This document shows positions 1 through 7,758 of a stretch of 13,642 nt of DNA, one piece after another. The first letter of the stretch is position 1. Every line of letters begins with the position of its first letter. A program made the translations under genes and the position numbers. The notes under the pieces are model-generated. The model made no database searches and was not told where the DNA came from. It was given only the letters and a program-made list of their open reading frames with translations. Source of the stretch: Thermoplasmata archaeon (GTDB taxonomy: Archaea; Thermoplasmatota; Thermoplasmata; Halarchaeoplasmatales; Halarchaeoplasmataceae); contig JAFDTZ010000053.1 of NCBI GenBank assembly GCA_019594305.1, positions 1 through 13,642 of the forward strand, written 5' to 3'.

Positions 1-570
1 AACGGGATGGAAGAGCAGAATACCGATGCCGTGCAGGAGCCCGGGGGCGAGACGGTTACATTCGATATACCGCTCCATGCCGGCGGAGACGCAGACGGCT
101 GGAACTTCGTGTCATTCAATTTGATACCGTTGGACACGTCGCTGGAAGCAATACTGGACGACATCGCTGGGAGCTACGACAGGGTGATGTTCTACGACGC
201 GGTGTCAGGCGAGTGGTTGAGTTACGTACCGGGCAGAGCTGCCAGATACAACAACTTGCACTCGTGGAACCACCGCATGGGACTGTGGATACATATGACC
301 GCTACGGATACGCTCACAGTGGAGGGCTATGTACCCGCAAGCACTGATATAACGCTGTATCCTGGCTGGACCATGATAGGTCTGCCTAGCTCCACGAGTG
401 GTAACCACGGATTGCCGACAGAGGTGGATGTGATAGGATACTTCGTTGCATCAGCTGAGTACAATCTTGCCTACGACTACAGCCCCGGTGCTTTTGTGTT
501 CGAACCTGGACAAGGTTACTGGTTGTACAACGGTGATGAAGAAGCTGTGGTATGGACGGTCGATTACTGA
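1..570 (+). CDS. C-terminal part of a secreted or surface protein (5' end outside window)
   Basis: The reading frame is open from the first base of the window, so the ATG at 7 is probably internal and the gene starts further upstream. What is visible is a polar linker of about 20 residues followed by a module of about 170 residues (from base 61) that ends at the stop. The module is rich in Trp, Tyr and Gly and has beta-type spacing, with motifs such as DGWNFVS, SYVPGRAARYN, PGWTMIGLPS and YNLAYDYSPGAFVFEPG. The same module closes the M28 peptidase encoded just downstream. This suggests both are exported proteins sharing a C-terminal anchoring, sorting or substrate-binding domain; that role is inferred. 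The catalytic or functional part of this protein is not in the window, so its activity cannot be named. Codons look more GC-rich than in the neighbouring peptidase gene. Confidence 0.8.
   Translation, partial: NGMEEQNTDAVQEPGGETVTFDIPLHAGGDADGWNFVSFNLIPLDTSLEAILDDIAGSYDRVMFYDAVSGEWLSYVPGRAARYNNLHSWNHRMGLWIHMTATDTLTVEGYVPASTDITLYPGWTMIGLPSSTSGNHGLPTEVDVIGYFVASAEYNLAYDYSPGAFVFEPGQGYWLYNGDEEAVVWTVDY
61..567 (+). repeat. Shared C-terminal module, copy 1
   Basis: This protein-level repeat of about 169 residues matches 1906-2424 at roughly 68% identity counted by eye. Many codons in the identical stretches differ, so the copies are old or arrived separately and are held by protein-level selection. 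Confidence 0.85.
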
Positions 571-617
571 TACGGAATACAGTCCCCTCTATACTTAATC
601 ATATTACAAGTATACGA

Positions 618-630
618 AAGATATAAAGGC
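618..630 (+). promoter_or_regulatory. TATA-type promoter of the M28 peptidase gene
   Basis: A purine-rich element followed by a TATA-like ATATAAAG (621-628) lies about 70 bases upstream of the ATG at 694. The expected transcription start is near 650, giving a leader of about 40 nt. That leader carries a strong Shine-Dalgarno, AAAGGAGATGA at 677-687, with about 6 nt before the start codon. Confidence 0.5.
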
Positions 631-693
631 ATTATGACAGCATAATCGAGAACAGTAAAGATCAGTCAACACTTTGAAAGGAGATGAGCAAAA

Positions 694-2427
694 ATGAAGA
701 AGGAGTCAGATTACGTATGTGTGTTCGTTACAGTATTATTTACCATCGCTGTCTTTTCTGCCGTATTTTATGTTTTACCCGGCGAGGAAAACATGGAACA
801 GGCTCTGGTGAAAATCAGCGATATAGGAGAAAGATTGACCATAGATATTCTCGGCGGGAAGGTTATCGAAAGACATGACGAATACGCCCTTGTAGAGGCA
901 AGTCCAGATGCATTCTCTGACATGAAAAACTTGGGAATGCAGGTACAACGTTTGGATTCAAGCGCCCATTGCGGAACAGTTACCGATGGTACCAACAATT
1001 ATACTCATACTTCAAAATACGATACCAACACAGCATTTCCTGGATACGATGAATTCGTGCATTCCATGATAAACCAGACGAGTGATTCCAGTATATACGA
1101 CTACATAGACATCCTCCAAAATTTCGAAAATGATAACGGAGTTCCTACCCGGGTGACAGGCTCCTCAGGTTTCGACGAAGCCGCATTGTGGACCTACCAT
1201 GAACTCAGATCCTACGGATTGGAAGTGTTCATGCAAAATTTCACTTCCTCAGGATACAGCAGTACCAACGTGATAGCCGTATTACCGGGAACGGACCCCG
1301 ATCTGTACCCGGAAACCTTCATCATAGGAGGACACCTTGACAGTATAAACAATAGAGGCACATCCGAACCCGCACCGGGTGCGGATGATAATGCCAGCGG
1401 AATAGCCGTCACCCTGGAAGCCGCAAGGATCATGTCCCAGTATAATTTCAAACGTACCATACGCTTTGCAGCATGGGGTGCTGAGGAACAGGGTCTCCAT
1501 GGAAGTGGCTATTACGTTTCCAACATAGACCCGAGCGAGGAGAAAGTGATGGGATACTTGAACTATGATATGTTGGGATATGCGGATGGAGAACTGGCGG
1601 TTACCTTACATGCCAACACCGAATCCAACTGGATGCTGGACTACATGGCGGAAGTTCGTGATACGTATGACATCGGCATAAATTTCACGTACATATATGA
1701 CAGTACGGAAACGAGATCTGACCATGCAAGATTTTGGAACGCAGGTTACAATGCCACCCTTGCCATAGAAACGGTTTTTAGCCCTTATTATCATAGCGAA
1801 GATGATACCCTAGACAAACTGACCATCCCTCAGATAACTCACTCGACACGCCATGCCATCGCCACCCTGGCACATCTAGCCGAGCCGGATATGCAGATTG
1901 AAGCCTTTGATATACCGCTCGTAGCCGGAGGTGAATCGGACGGTTGGAATTTTGTTTCCTGTAACTTGATACCTACGGATAACTCCATAACGGCTATACT
2001 GGACGACCCCGTTCATGGTATACAAGGTAACTACGACAGACTCATGTACTACGACTCCTCGATAGACGAGTGGAGCAGTTATGTACCCGGTAGAGCTGCC
2101 CGGTATAATACATTAGATACGTGGGATTACCGTATGGGTATCTGGATACGCATGACGAACAGTGACACCCTGACCATCGCCGGTACCGTACCTGCAAACA
2201 CCGATATCACAGTGGAACCGGGCTGGAATATGGTGGGATATCCAAGTAACGAACAAGATGTGGGTGATCTACCTGGGGTAATAGATACTATCGGCTACTT
2301 CGAAGCATCCGCAGAATACAACCTCGCGTACGACTACAGCCCGGGCGCCTTCGTTTTCGAACCCGGTAAAGGCTACTGGCTACATAATCCAAGCGAAACT
2401 GCGGTGACGTGGACAGTGGACTATTAA
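694..2427 (+). CDS. Secreted M28-family zinc aminopeptidase with C-terminal shared module
   Basis: This is a 577-residue exported metallopeptidase that would cleave peptides outside the cell. Residues 1-30 form a signal peptide or N-terminal membrane anchor (MKKESD, then a hydrophobic run to about residue 29). Residues 35-100 look like a propeptide-type domain. The catalytic domain (about 120-395) carries the M28 two-zinc set: H214 and D216 in GGHLDS, D231/D232 in PGADDNASG, the E264/E265 pair in WGAEEQG, D292 in NYDMLGY, and H367 in YYHSEDD. Residues 405-577 are the module also found at the end of the preceding gene. The start is set by a strong Shine-Dalgarno at 677-687. Family assignment is firm; whether it acts as an aminopeptidase or carboxypeptidase on particular substrates cannot be told. 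With the upstream gene it suggests growth on extracellular protein. Confidence 0.93.
   Translation: MKKESDYVCVFVTVLFTIAVFSAVFYVLPGEENMEQALVKISDIGERLTIDILGGKVIERHDEYALVEASPDAFSDMKNLGMQVQRLDSSAHCGTVTDGTNNYTHTSKYDTNTAFPGYDEFVHSMINQTSDSSIYDYIDILQNFENDNGVPTRVTGSSGFDEAALWTYHELRSYGLEVFMQNFTSSGYSSTNVIAVLPGTDPDLYPETFIIGGHLDSINNRGTSEPAPGADDNASGIAVTLEAARIMSQYNFKRTIRFAAWGAEEQGLHGSGYYVSNIDPSEEKVMGYLNYDMLGYADGELAVTLHANTESNWMLDYMAEVRDTYDIGINFTYIYDSTETRSDHARFWNAGYNATLAIETVFSPYYHSEDDTLDKLTIPQITHSTRHAIATLAHLAEPDMQIEAFDIPLVAGGESDGWNFVSCNLIPTDNSITAILDDPVHGIQGNYDRLMYYDSSIDEWSSYVPGRAARYNTLDTWDYRMGIWIRMTNSDTLTIAGTVPANTDITVEPGWNMVGYPSNEQDVGDLPGVIDTIGYFEASAEYNLAYDYSPGAFVFEPGKGYWLHNPSETAVTWTVDY
1906..2424 (+). repeat. 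Shared C-terminal module, copy 2 (in M28 peptidase)
   Basis: Residues 405-577 of the peptidase align with copy 1 at 61-567. The main difference is a four-residue insertion after the AILDD motif. The most conserved part is the last third, which includes YNLAYDYSPGAFVFEPG and GYWL. Confidence 0.85.
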
Positions 2428-2647
2428 CTCCAAACCGTTGTCAACTCTTGTTATACTTTACCCGGTTCAAACATGAAAGACACGGCCTTGGGAAGACACT
2501 AGATACAGCGGTCAACATAAAGTGTGAACTAGCTAGTCAACCTAAGAACTTCTCTGGATGATACAGGTAAATACCATTTATAAAATAAGTAAAATTTCGT
2601 AGATTTTGTATCAATAATGTTATATTGGAACACTTAATATACGAATC
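2428..2647 (+). promoter_or_regulatory. Intergenic region with TATA boxes and GTCAAC repeats upstream of the ACT regulator
   Basis: The 220-base gap holds no gene. Two TATA candidates are visible: TTTATAAA at 2577-2584, which would give a leader of about 40 nt, and TTATATT at 2620-2626, about 25 bases before the ATG at 2648, which would give a leaderless mRNA. No Shine-Dalgarno precedes that ATG, which favours the second. GTCAAC occurs three times (2440, 2511, 2536), and a perfect 10-bp palindrome, ACTAGCTAGT, lies at 2528-2537. These could be operator sites. Confidence 0.4.
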
Positions 2648-3253
2648 ATGGTCAGTACATCCGAGTTCGTGAGACAGTACATACAGAAAAGACCGTCTCT
2701 TTACGAGAGTCTTGAAAAGGACATAATCAACTACAGCGCCCTTGCAAGGCTCATATCGGACGAGATGAAAGTGAAGGGGGAAGAGAAGAGGAGCGTTACT
2801 TCCATCAAGATGGCTTTGATCAGGAACAGGGAGAGACTGATAAAGGAAAAGAAGAAAGAGAAAATTGACATCGAAAATATATATCAAGATACCAGTGTCG
2901 AGGTAAAGGATAAGGTCTGTGTAGTACACTCCCTGACGGAACTAAAAATCACACCTGTCGTATTCTCTAAAACCAAAAGCGGTTATACCTATGTGATAAA
3001 AGAAAATGAAGCCAAGAAAGTAAGTAAGCTGGACACGGTAAAGGTAAAGGATAGTCAATGTTTGATCACTTTAAAAAGTACTTTCGAGGTGGAAGATGTA
3101 CTAGGTGTATTGGGCCATGTACTGTCTTCACTCGCAGGAAGACATATCAATATAACAGAGATAATATCGTGCCGTGAGGACACCCATATAGTCGTTAACA
3201 GAAATGATACCCCCAGAGCTTTCGAAGTAATATCAGATCTTCTCAATTTCTAA
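2648..3253 (+). CDS. Predicted amino-acid metabolism regulator with ACT domain (COG2150-like)
   Basis: This is a 201-residue protein. Residues 1-70 are helical and charged, with a pattern suited to DNA binding (INYSALARLI, then SVTSIKMALIRNRERLIKE). Residues about 80-135 are a small linker domain, and about 138-201 form a C-terminal ACT domain with the usual strand-helix-strand layout (CLITLKS, VLGVLGHVLSSLAGRHINIT, HIVVN). This order matches archaeal proteins described as predicted regulators of amino-acid metabolism. ACT domains usually bind amino acids or other small ligands, so the protein may sense an end product. It sits directly upstream of carB-carA on the same strand, which suggests but does not prove control of carbamoyl-phosphate synthesis. 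No ligand or target can be read from the sequence. The ATG at 2648 is the first in frame. Confidence 0.7.
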   Translation: MVSTSEFVRQYIQKRPSLYESLEKDIINYSALARLISDEMKVKGEEKRSVTSIKMALIRNRERLIKEKKKEKIDIENIYQDTSVEVKDKVCVVHSLTELKITPVVFSKTKSGYTYVIKENEAKKVSKLDTVKVKDSQCLITLKSTFEVEDVLGVLGHVLSSLAGRHINITEIISCREDTHIVVNRNDTPRAFEVISDLLNF

Positions 3254-3400
3254 GTCAACTAGATATATTGTCTTTGTTACATATGTATGATATACGGATT
3301 TGCTGTTACAAATATTACGAAAACATTATAAACAGCGCTTCTCTGACAGACCGAATAATGTATAAAGTAGGATGTACACTGGCAAAAAAAGGTAAGATAC
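3254..3400 (+). promoter_or_regulatory. carBA promoter region
   Basis: Two TATA-like boxes are present: TTATAAA at 3327-3333 and TATAAAG at 3361-3367, with predicted transcription starts near 3352 and 3389. A further GTCAAC lies at 3254, directly after the regulator's stop codon. The region has no credible gene. Confidence 0.45.
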
Positions 3401-3435
3401 GGACGGGATGCAGCCGTTCTTTTTTTGTTTCTTTT
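3401..3435 (+). terminator. Hairpin plus U-tract between ACT regulator and carB (terminator or attenuator)
   Basis: GGACGG (3401-3406) pairs with CCGTTC (3414-3419) across a 7-base loop, with one G-U pair. It is followed at once by seven T residues and then more T-rich sequence to 3435. It could end the regulator transcript. It could also act as an attenuator in the carB leader, since it lies between the TATA boxes and the carB start. Confidence 0.5.
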
Positions 3436-3469
3436 CATACCTACCAATTATTTACGGATGGTGGATCAC

Positions 3470-6400
3470 ATGCCAAAGAGAAATGACATAAAAAAGATAT
3501 TGATTATCGGTTCAGGTCCCATCGTTATTGGGCAGGCATGCGAGTTCGATTACTCCGGTTCCCAGGCATGCAAAGCGTTGAAAGAAGAAGGTTATAAAGT
3601 GGTGCTAGTAAATTCCAATCCCGCCACGATAATGACCGACCCCGACATGGCGGATAAGACCTACGTGGAACCCTTGACATCGGACTTCGTCGAAAAGATA
3701 ATCGCAAAAGAAAGGCCGGACGCATTGCTTCCCACCCTAGGCGGTCAAGTGGGTTTGAACATCGCTTTCCATCTATCAAGAATAGGTGTTCTTGATAAAT
3801 ATGCTGTTCAACTCATAGGGGCGAATGCGAAGGCCATCGATAAAGCAGAGAATAGAGAGCGTTTCAAAGAGGCTATGGAAAAAATTGATGTGCCATGTCT
3901 TGTGGGAAAATCAATAAGCACAGTGGAAGAGGGCGTAAAATTCGCCAAAGAAATAGGTTATCCAGTGATTGTAAGACCGGCCTATACACTAGGAGGCTCC
4001 GGCGGAGGTGTGGCGCATAACGAAAAAGAGTTACGAAACATTACTAAACGGGGCCTTAGACTCAGCATGATAAATCAGGTGCTTGTAGAAGAGAGTGTTG
4101 TAGGATGGAAAGAATATGAGTTCGAGGTTATGCGTGATTTGGCGGATAACGTTGTTATAATCTGTACAATGGAAAATTTTGATCCCATGGGCATACATAC
4201 CGGTGATTCCATAGTGTGTGCTCCTTCACAAACCCTTACCGACAGAGAATATCAAAAATTAAGGAACTATTCAATCGATATAATCAGAGAGATAGGGGTC
4301 GAAACAGGTGGTTCGAACATTCAATTTGCCGTTAATCCCAAGGACGGTGAGATCCGTGTTGTAGAGATGAATCCCAGGGTATCGCGTTCTTCTGCACTTG
4401 CATCCAAGGCTACAGGATTTCCTATAGCAAAGGTGGCCGCTAAGTTGGCTGTGGGCTTGACCCTGGATGAGATACCAAACGATATCACCAAAGTTACCCC
4501 TGCATCCTTCGAACCTACTTTAGATTACGTTGTAGTAAAGACACCCAGATGGGATCTCAATAAATTTCCCGATGCCGAACCGGAATTGGGTACCCAGATG
4601 AAGGCCGTTGGCGAATCAATGGCCATGGGCAGAACATTCGAAGAGGCATTGCAAAAGGCACTTAAATCACTGGACATAGGTGTTAGCGGATTAAACTCTA
4701 AGGTGGACGGGTTAGATATCGAAGAAGAAGAATTGAACGGCTTGTTATCGAGGGCGAGGCCCGATCGAATATTTTATCTCAAACACGCCTTGAAAAGAGG
4801 ATACACTGTTGACACGGTGCATGATCTTACGGGTATCGATCCCTGGTTCATTAGAAAGATAGTAAATATTATCGACATCGAGGAAGACTTGTGTAATAAT
4901 ATAAAAGAACTAACAAAAGATCAGCTAAAAAAGGCCAAGGTATATGGTTTTTCAGATGAACATATAGCATCTTTAACTCAAAGTACGGAGGAACATGTAA
5001 GGGAGTTGCGGTTGAAATACGGTATAATTCCTTCTTACAAGACCGTTGATACATGTGCGGCGGAATTCGAATCGTACACACCATACTTTTTTTCAACATA
5101 TGAGGATGAAGATGAAACTATAGAAAACGAAAAAAGAGATTCCATAATAATCCTAGGTTCAGGACCCAATCGGATAGGTCAAGGTATAGAATTCGATTAC
5201 TGCTGTGTCCAATCGGCATACGCTCTAAAGGATATGGGACTTGAGACTATAATGGTGAACAGTAACCCCGAGACCGTATCAACGGATTATGATACTTCGG
5301 ACAAGTTGTATTTCGAGCCTTTGACAGGCGAGGACGTATTGAACATAATCGATAAGGAAGATCCCCTGGGAGTCATAGTTCAGTTCGGGGGACAGGCACC
5401 TTTAAAGATGTCACATATTCTGGAGGATAAAGGTGTTAAGATACTGGGTACCTCACCGGACGCCATCGACCTTACAGAGGACAGAAAGAGGTTCAGTGAA
5501 TTACTCGACAGGTTTGGAATAAAACAACCCAGAAGTGGTACCGCATTATCTTTCGAAGAAGCTTTATCGATAGCAAAAAATGTGGGATATCCTGTAATAG
5601 TCAGGCCTTCTTATGTGTTAGGCGGAAGAGGGATGAAGATCGTACACCAAGAGAGCGAGCTCGAAAGGTATGTTACCGAGGCTGCGGAAGTATCGGAGGA
5701 TAAACCGATATTAATCGATAAATACCTGGAAGATTCCATAGAGATAGAGGTTGACGCTGTCTGCGACGGAACAGACGTTCTTATCGGTGGTATAATGGAA
5801 CATATAGAGGAAGCCGGTGTTCATTCCGGAGACTCCGCATGTGTACTCCCGCCTCAAACGGTAAACAAGACTACCATCGATGAAATAAAAAAGATAACAA
5901 AAAAACTAGCTAAAGCCATCGGTGTGCTCGGTCTTATGAACATACAGTATGCGGTTAAAAATCACGATATATATGTCCTTGAGGTAAATCCTAGAGCATC
6001 TAGAACCATCCCGTATGTAAGCAAATCTACAGGTGTCCCTCTAGCTAAGATAGCCACAAAAGTGATCCTGGGTAAGAGTTTGAAGGAATTAGGTGTGGAT
6101 CATGATGTTAAATTCGATTTCGTTTCCGTAAAAAATCCGGTCTTTTCATTCTCGAAATTACCAGGTGTGAATCCCTTCATAGGGCCGGAGATGAAGGCTA
6201 CGGGCGAAACCATGGGAATGGATTCGGATTTCGGTAGGGCCTTCTATAAATCACAGATATTCTCCAATCATATACTCCCGAGTAAAGGTAATGTTTATAT
6301 CTCCGTCAAAAACAAGGATATACGGATCATCACCCTTATAGCGTCCAAATTACATCATCTAGGCTTCAATATCCTTTCTACGGAGAACACCGGACAGAGC

Positions 6401-6676
6401 CTGAACAATATGGGTATAAAAACACAAATAATACCGGACGAAGGTGTTACAGATATGATCAAATCCAAGGAGATATCCTTGGTAATCAACACGAACGTCG
6501 GTAATGGTGTAAAGTCACATGAGTTCGACATAGTAACCACCGCCGTTAATTACGAGGTTCCGTATTATACGACTGTAGCGGCCTCCCTGGCAGTTGTCAA
6601 TGCCATCGAGACCTTGAAGTTGAAGGATATATCTGTTAATTCACTGCAGGACTTCGTCACGGGGGTGAAACCTTGA
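3470..6676 (+). CDS. carB: Carbamoyl-phosphate synthase large subunit
   Basis: CarB makes carbamoyl phosphate from bicarbonate, two ATP and ammonia delivered by CarA. The product feeds pyrimidine and arginine synthesis. The 1068-residue length matches the family and is unsplit, although some archaea split carB. The first ATP-grasp half begins with LIIGSGPIVIGQACEFDYSG near the N-terminus. An oligomerisation region spans about 400-555. The second half starts near 558 with ILGSGPNRIGQGIEFDY, and an MGS-like allosteric domain covers about 935-1068. Each half keeps its ATP-grasp glycine-rich loop (TLGGSGGG and VLGGRGMK) and NPR motif (MNPRVSRSSAL, VNPRASRTIP). I chose the ATG at 3470 over one at 3425 because MPKRNDIKKILIIG is the normal N-terminus and a GGTGG sits just upstream. 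The stop overlaps the carA start by 4 nt. The order carB then carA is the reverse of most bacteria. Confidence 0.97.
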   Translation: MPKRNDIKKILIIGSGPIVIGQACEFDYSGSQACKALKEEGYKVVLVNSNPATIMTDPDMADKTYVEPLTSDFVEKIIAKERPDALLPTLGGQVGLNIAFHLSRIGVLDKYAVQLIGANAKAIDKAENRERFKEAMEKIDVPCLVGKSISTVEEGVKFAKEIGYPVIVRPAYTLGGSGGGVAHNEKELRNITKRGLRLSMINQVLVEESVVGWKEYEFEVMRDLADNVVIICTMENFDPMGIHTGDSIVCAPSQTLTDREYQKLRNYSIDIIREIGVETGGSNIQFAVNPKDGEIRVVEMNPRVSRSSALASKATGFPIAKVAAKLAVGLTLDEIPNDITKVTPASFEPTLDYVVVKTPRWDLNKFPDAEPELGTQMKAVGESMAMGRTFEEALQKALKSLDIGVSGLNSKVDGLDIEEEELNGLLSRARPDRIFYLKHALKRGYTVDTVHDLTGIDPWFIRKIVNIIDIEEDLCNNIKELTKDQLKKAKVYGFSDEHIASLTQSTEEHVRELRLKYGIIPSYKTVDTCAAEFESYTPYFFSTYEDEDETIENEKRDSIIILGSGPNRIGQGIEFDYCCVQSAYALKDMGLETIMVNSNPETVSTDYDTSDKLYFEPLTGEDVLNIIDKEDPLGVIVQFGGQAPLKMSHILEDKGVKILGTSPDAIDLTEDRKRFSELLDRFGIKQPRSGTALSFEEALSIAKNVGYPVIVRPSYVLGGRGMKIVHQESELERYVTEAAEVSEDKPILIDKYLEDSIEIEVDAVCDGTDVLIGGIMEHIEEAGVHSGDSACVLPPQTVNKTTIDEIKKITKKLAKAIGVLGLMNIQYAVKNHDIYVLEVNPRASRTIPYVSKSTGVPLAKIATKVILGKSLKELGVDHDVKFDFVSVKNPVFSFSKLPGVNPFIGPEMKATGETMGMDSDFGRAFYKSQIFSNHILPSKGNVYISVKNKDIRIITLIASKLHHLGFNILSTENTGQSLNNMGIKTQIIPDEGVTDMIKSKEISLVINTNVGNGVKSHEFDIVTTAVNYEVPYYTTVAASLAVVNAIETLKLKDISVNSLQDFVTGVKP
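6661..6667 (+). promoter_or_regulatory. Shine-Dalgarno inside carB deciding the carA TTG start
   Basis: GGGGGTG(A), within the last codons of carB, lies 5-6 nt before the TTG at 6673. It supports an uncommon TTG start and translational coupling across the TTGA overlap. Confidence 0.75.
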
Positions 6677-7758
6677 AAGCGTACCTTGCGTTAGAAGACG
6701 GTACCGTACATGAAGGTAAGGGCATCGGAATCCAGGGTACCACAAGCGGCGAACTGGTTTTCGAAACCGGTATGAGCGGGTACGTTGAAGCACTGACCGA
6801 CCCTTCCTACAACGGTCAGATACTGATGTTTACCTATCCCCTTATAGGTAATTACGGGGTAAACAGACACGATTTCGAATCCGATGGTATAAAAACGCGT
6901 GGATTGGTGGTAAAGGAGTTATGTGTGCACCCAAGTCACTGGAGCAGTGAAAAGTCCTTAGATGAGTTCCTGAAAGAGCAGGGGATAAGCGGTATAGAGG
7001 GTGTTGATACCCGGATGATCACAAAACAAGCTAGGGTAGAAGGAACCATGAGGTCCGTACTGTCGGTGGGACAAGAGGATGACAAGGACGAGCTAGTAGC
7101 CAGAGCTAGAGAGCTTCCCCGAATAACGGAGATGCCCGAACTGGTAAAAGAGGTTTCAATAACCCATCCGGTTTCATATGTGAACGGTAATCCGTACAAG
7201 ATAGTCATGATAGATTGCGGATTCAAAAGAAGTATACTGGACAATCTATTGAGTAATAAGTACGATGTTACCATAGTACCATATGATGCAACTTCAGAAG
7301 ATATTTTAGACCTAGAACCTCACGGCGTGCTGATATCGAACGGACCCGGAGACCCGGCGGTGTTAGATTCGACAGTGGATACCGTTACAAAACTCTTGAA
7401 CGAGGTTCCGCTATTCGGAATATGTCTAGGGCAGCTTATCATCGCTCAGGCGTGTGGTGCGAGTACGTTCAAGTTGAAGTACGGGCACAGAGGGCTGAAC
7501 CAACCGGTTAAAAATCTAGCCAACGGAAAAGTGTACATCACCACCCAGAATCATGGATTCTCTATCTCAAAGGAATCATTGGACGCAGTACCGTTGAATG
7601 TAACTCAAATAAATTTGAACGACGGCACCATAGAAGGCATAGTGCATGAAGAATTACCGATCAAAGCCGTTCAATATCATCCTGAGGCCCATCCCGGTCC
7701 TCAAGATACTACCGATATCTTCTTCCGAGAGATGAACGATATAATTAGAAGTAGCTGA
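6673..7758 (+). CDS. carA: Carbamoyl-phosphate synthase small (glutaminase) subunit
   Basis: CarA hydrolyses glutamine and channels ammonia to CarB. The 361-residue length is normal. The N-terminal CPSase small-chain domain covers about 1-150 and includes S45 in DPSYNGQ. The C-terminal class I glutamine amidotransferase domain covers about 175-361, with C251 in GICLG, and H336 and E338 in YHPEAHPG as the catalytic triad. Other glutamine-site residues are present: G224 and G226 in SNGPGDP, and N293, G295 and F296 in QNHGF. The segment after the nucleophile is GICLGQLIIA where the family usually has GICLGHQLLA, so the usual Gln four residues after Cys is Leu. Translation starts at TTG, overlaps the carB stop by 4 nt and is preceded by a strong Shine-Dalgarno. 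The 3' end overlaps the convergent hutI gene by 14 bp. Confidence 0.96.
   Translation: MKAYLALEDGTVHEGKGIGIQGTTSGELVFETGMSGYVEALTDPSYNGQILMFTYPLIGNYGVNRHDFESDGIKTRGLVVKELCVHPSHWSSEKSLDEFLKEQGISGIEGVDTRMITKQARVEGTMRSVLSVGQEDDKDELVARARELPRITEMPELVKEVSITHPVSYVNGNPYKIVMIDCGFKRSILDNLLSNKYDVTIVPYDATSEDILDLEPHGVLISNGPGDPAVLDSTVDTVTKLLNEVPLFGICLGQLIIAQACGASTFKLKYGHRGLNQPVKNLANGKVYITTQNHGFSISKESLDAVPLNVTQINLNDGTIEGIVHEELPIKAVQYHPEAHPGPQDTTDIFFREMNDIIRSS

Noticed and set aside
2455..2480. GGTTCAAAC resembling a tRNA T-loop
   Set aside because: The flanking bases do not form a T-stem, and no acceptor or anticodon arm can be found around it.
2537..2929. 130-residue frame antisense to the ACT regulator
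   Set aside because: It is a shadow of the real gene and its flank; the product is low-complexity and the opposite frame matches a known family layout.
3425..3469. Upstream in-frame ATG for carB
   Set aside because: It would add 15 residues before the standard CarB N-terminus and would start inside the T-tract with no Shine-Dalgarno.
3268..3486. 72-residue frame upstream of carB
   Set aside because: It runs through the TATA boxes, hairpin and T-tract, has a low-complexity Cys/Tyr-rich product, and overlaps the true carB start in another frame.
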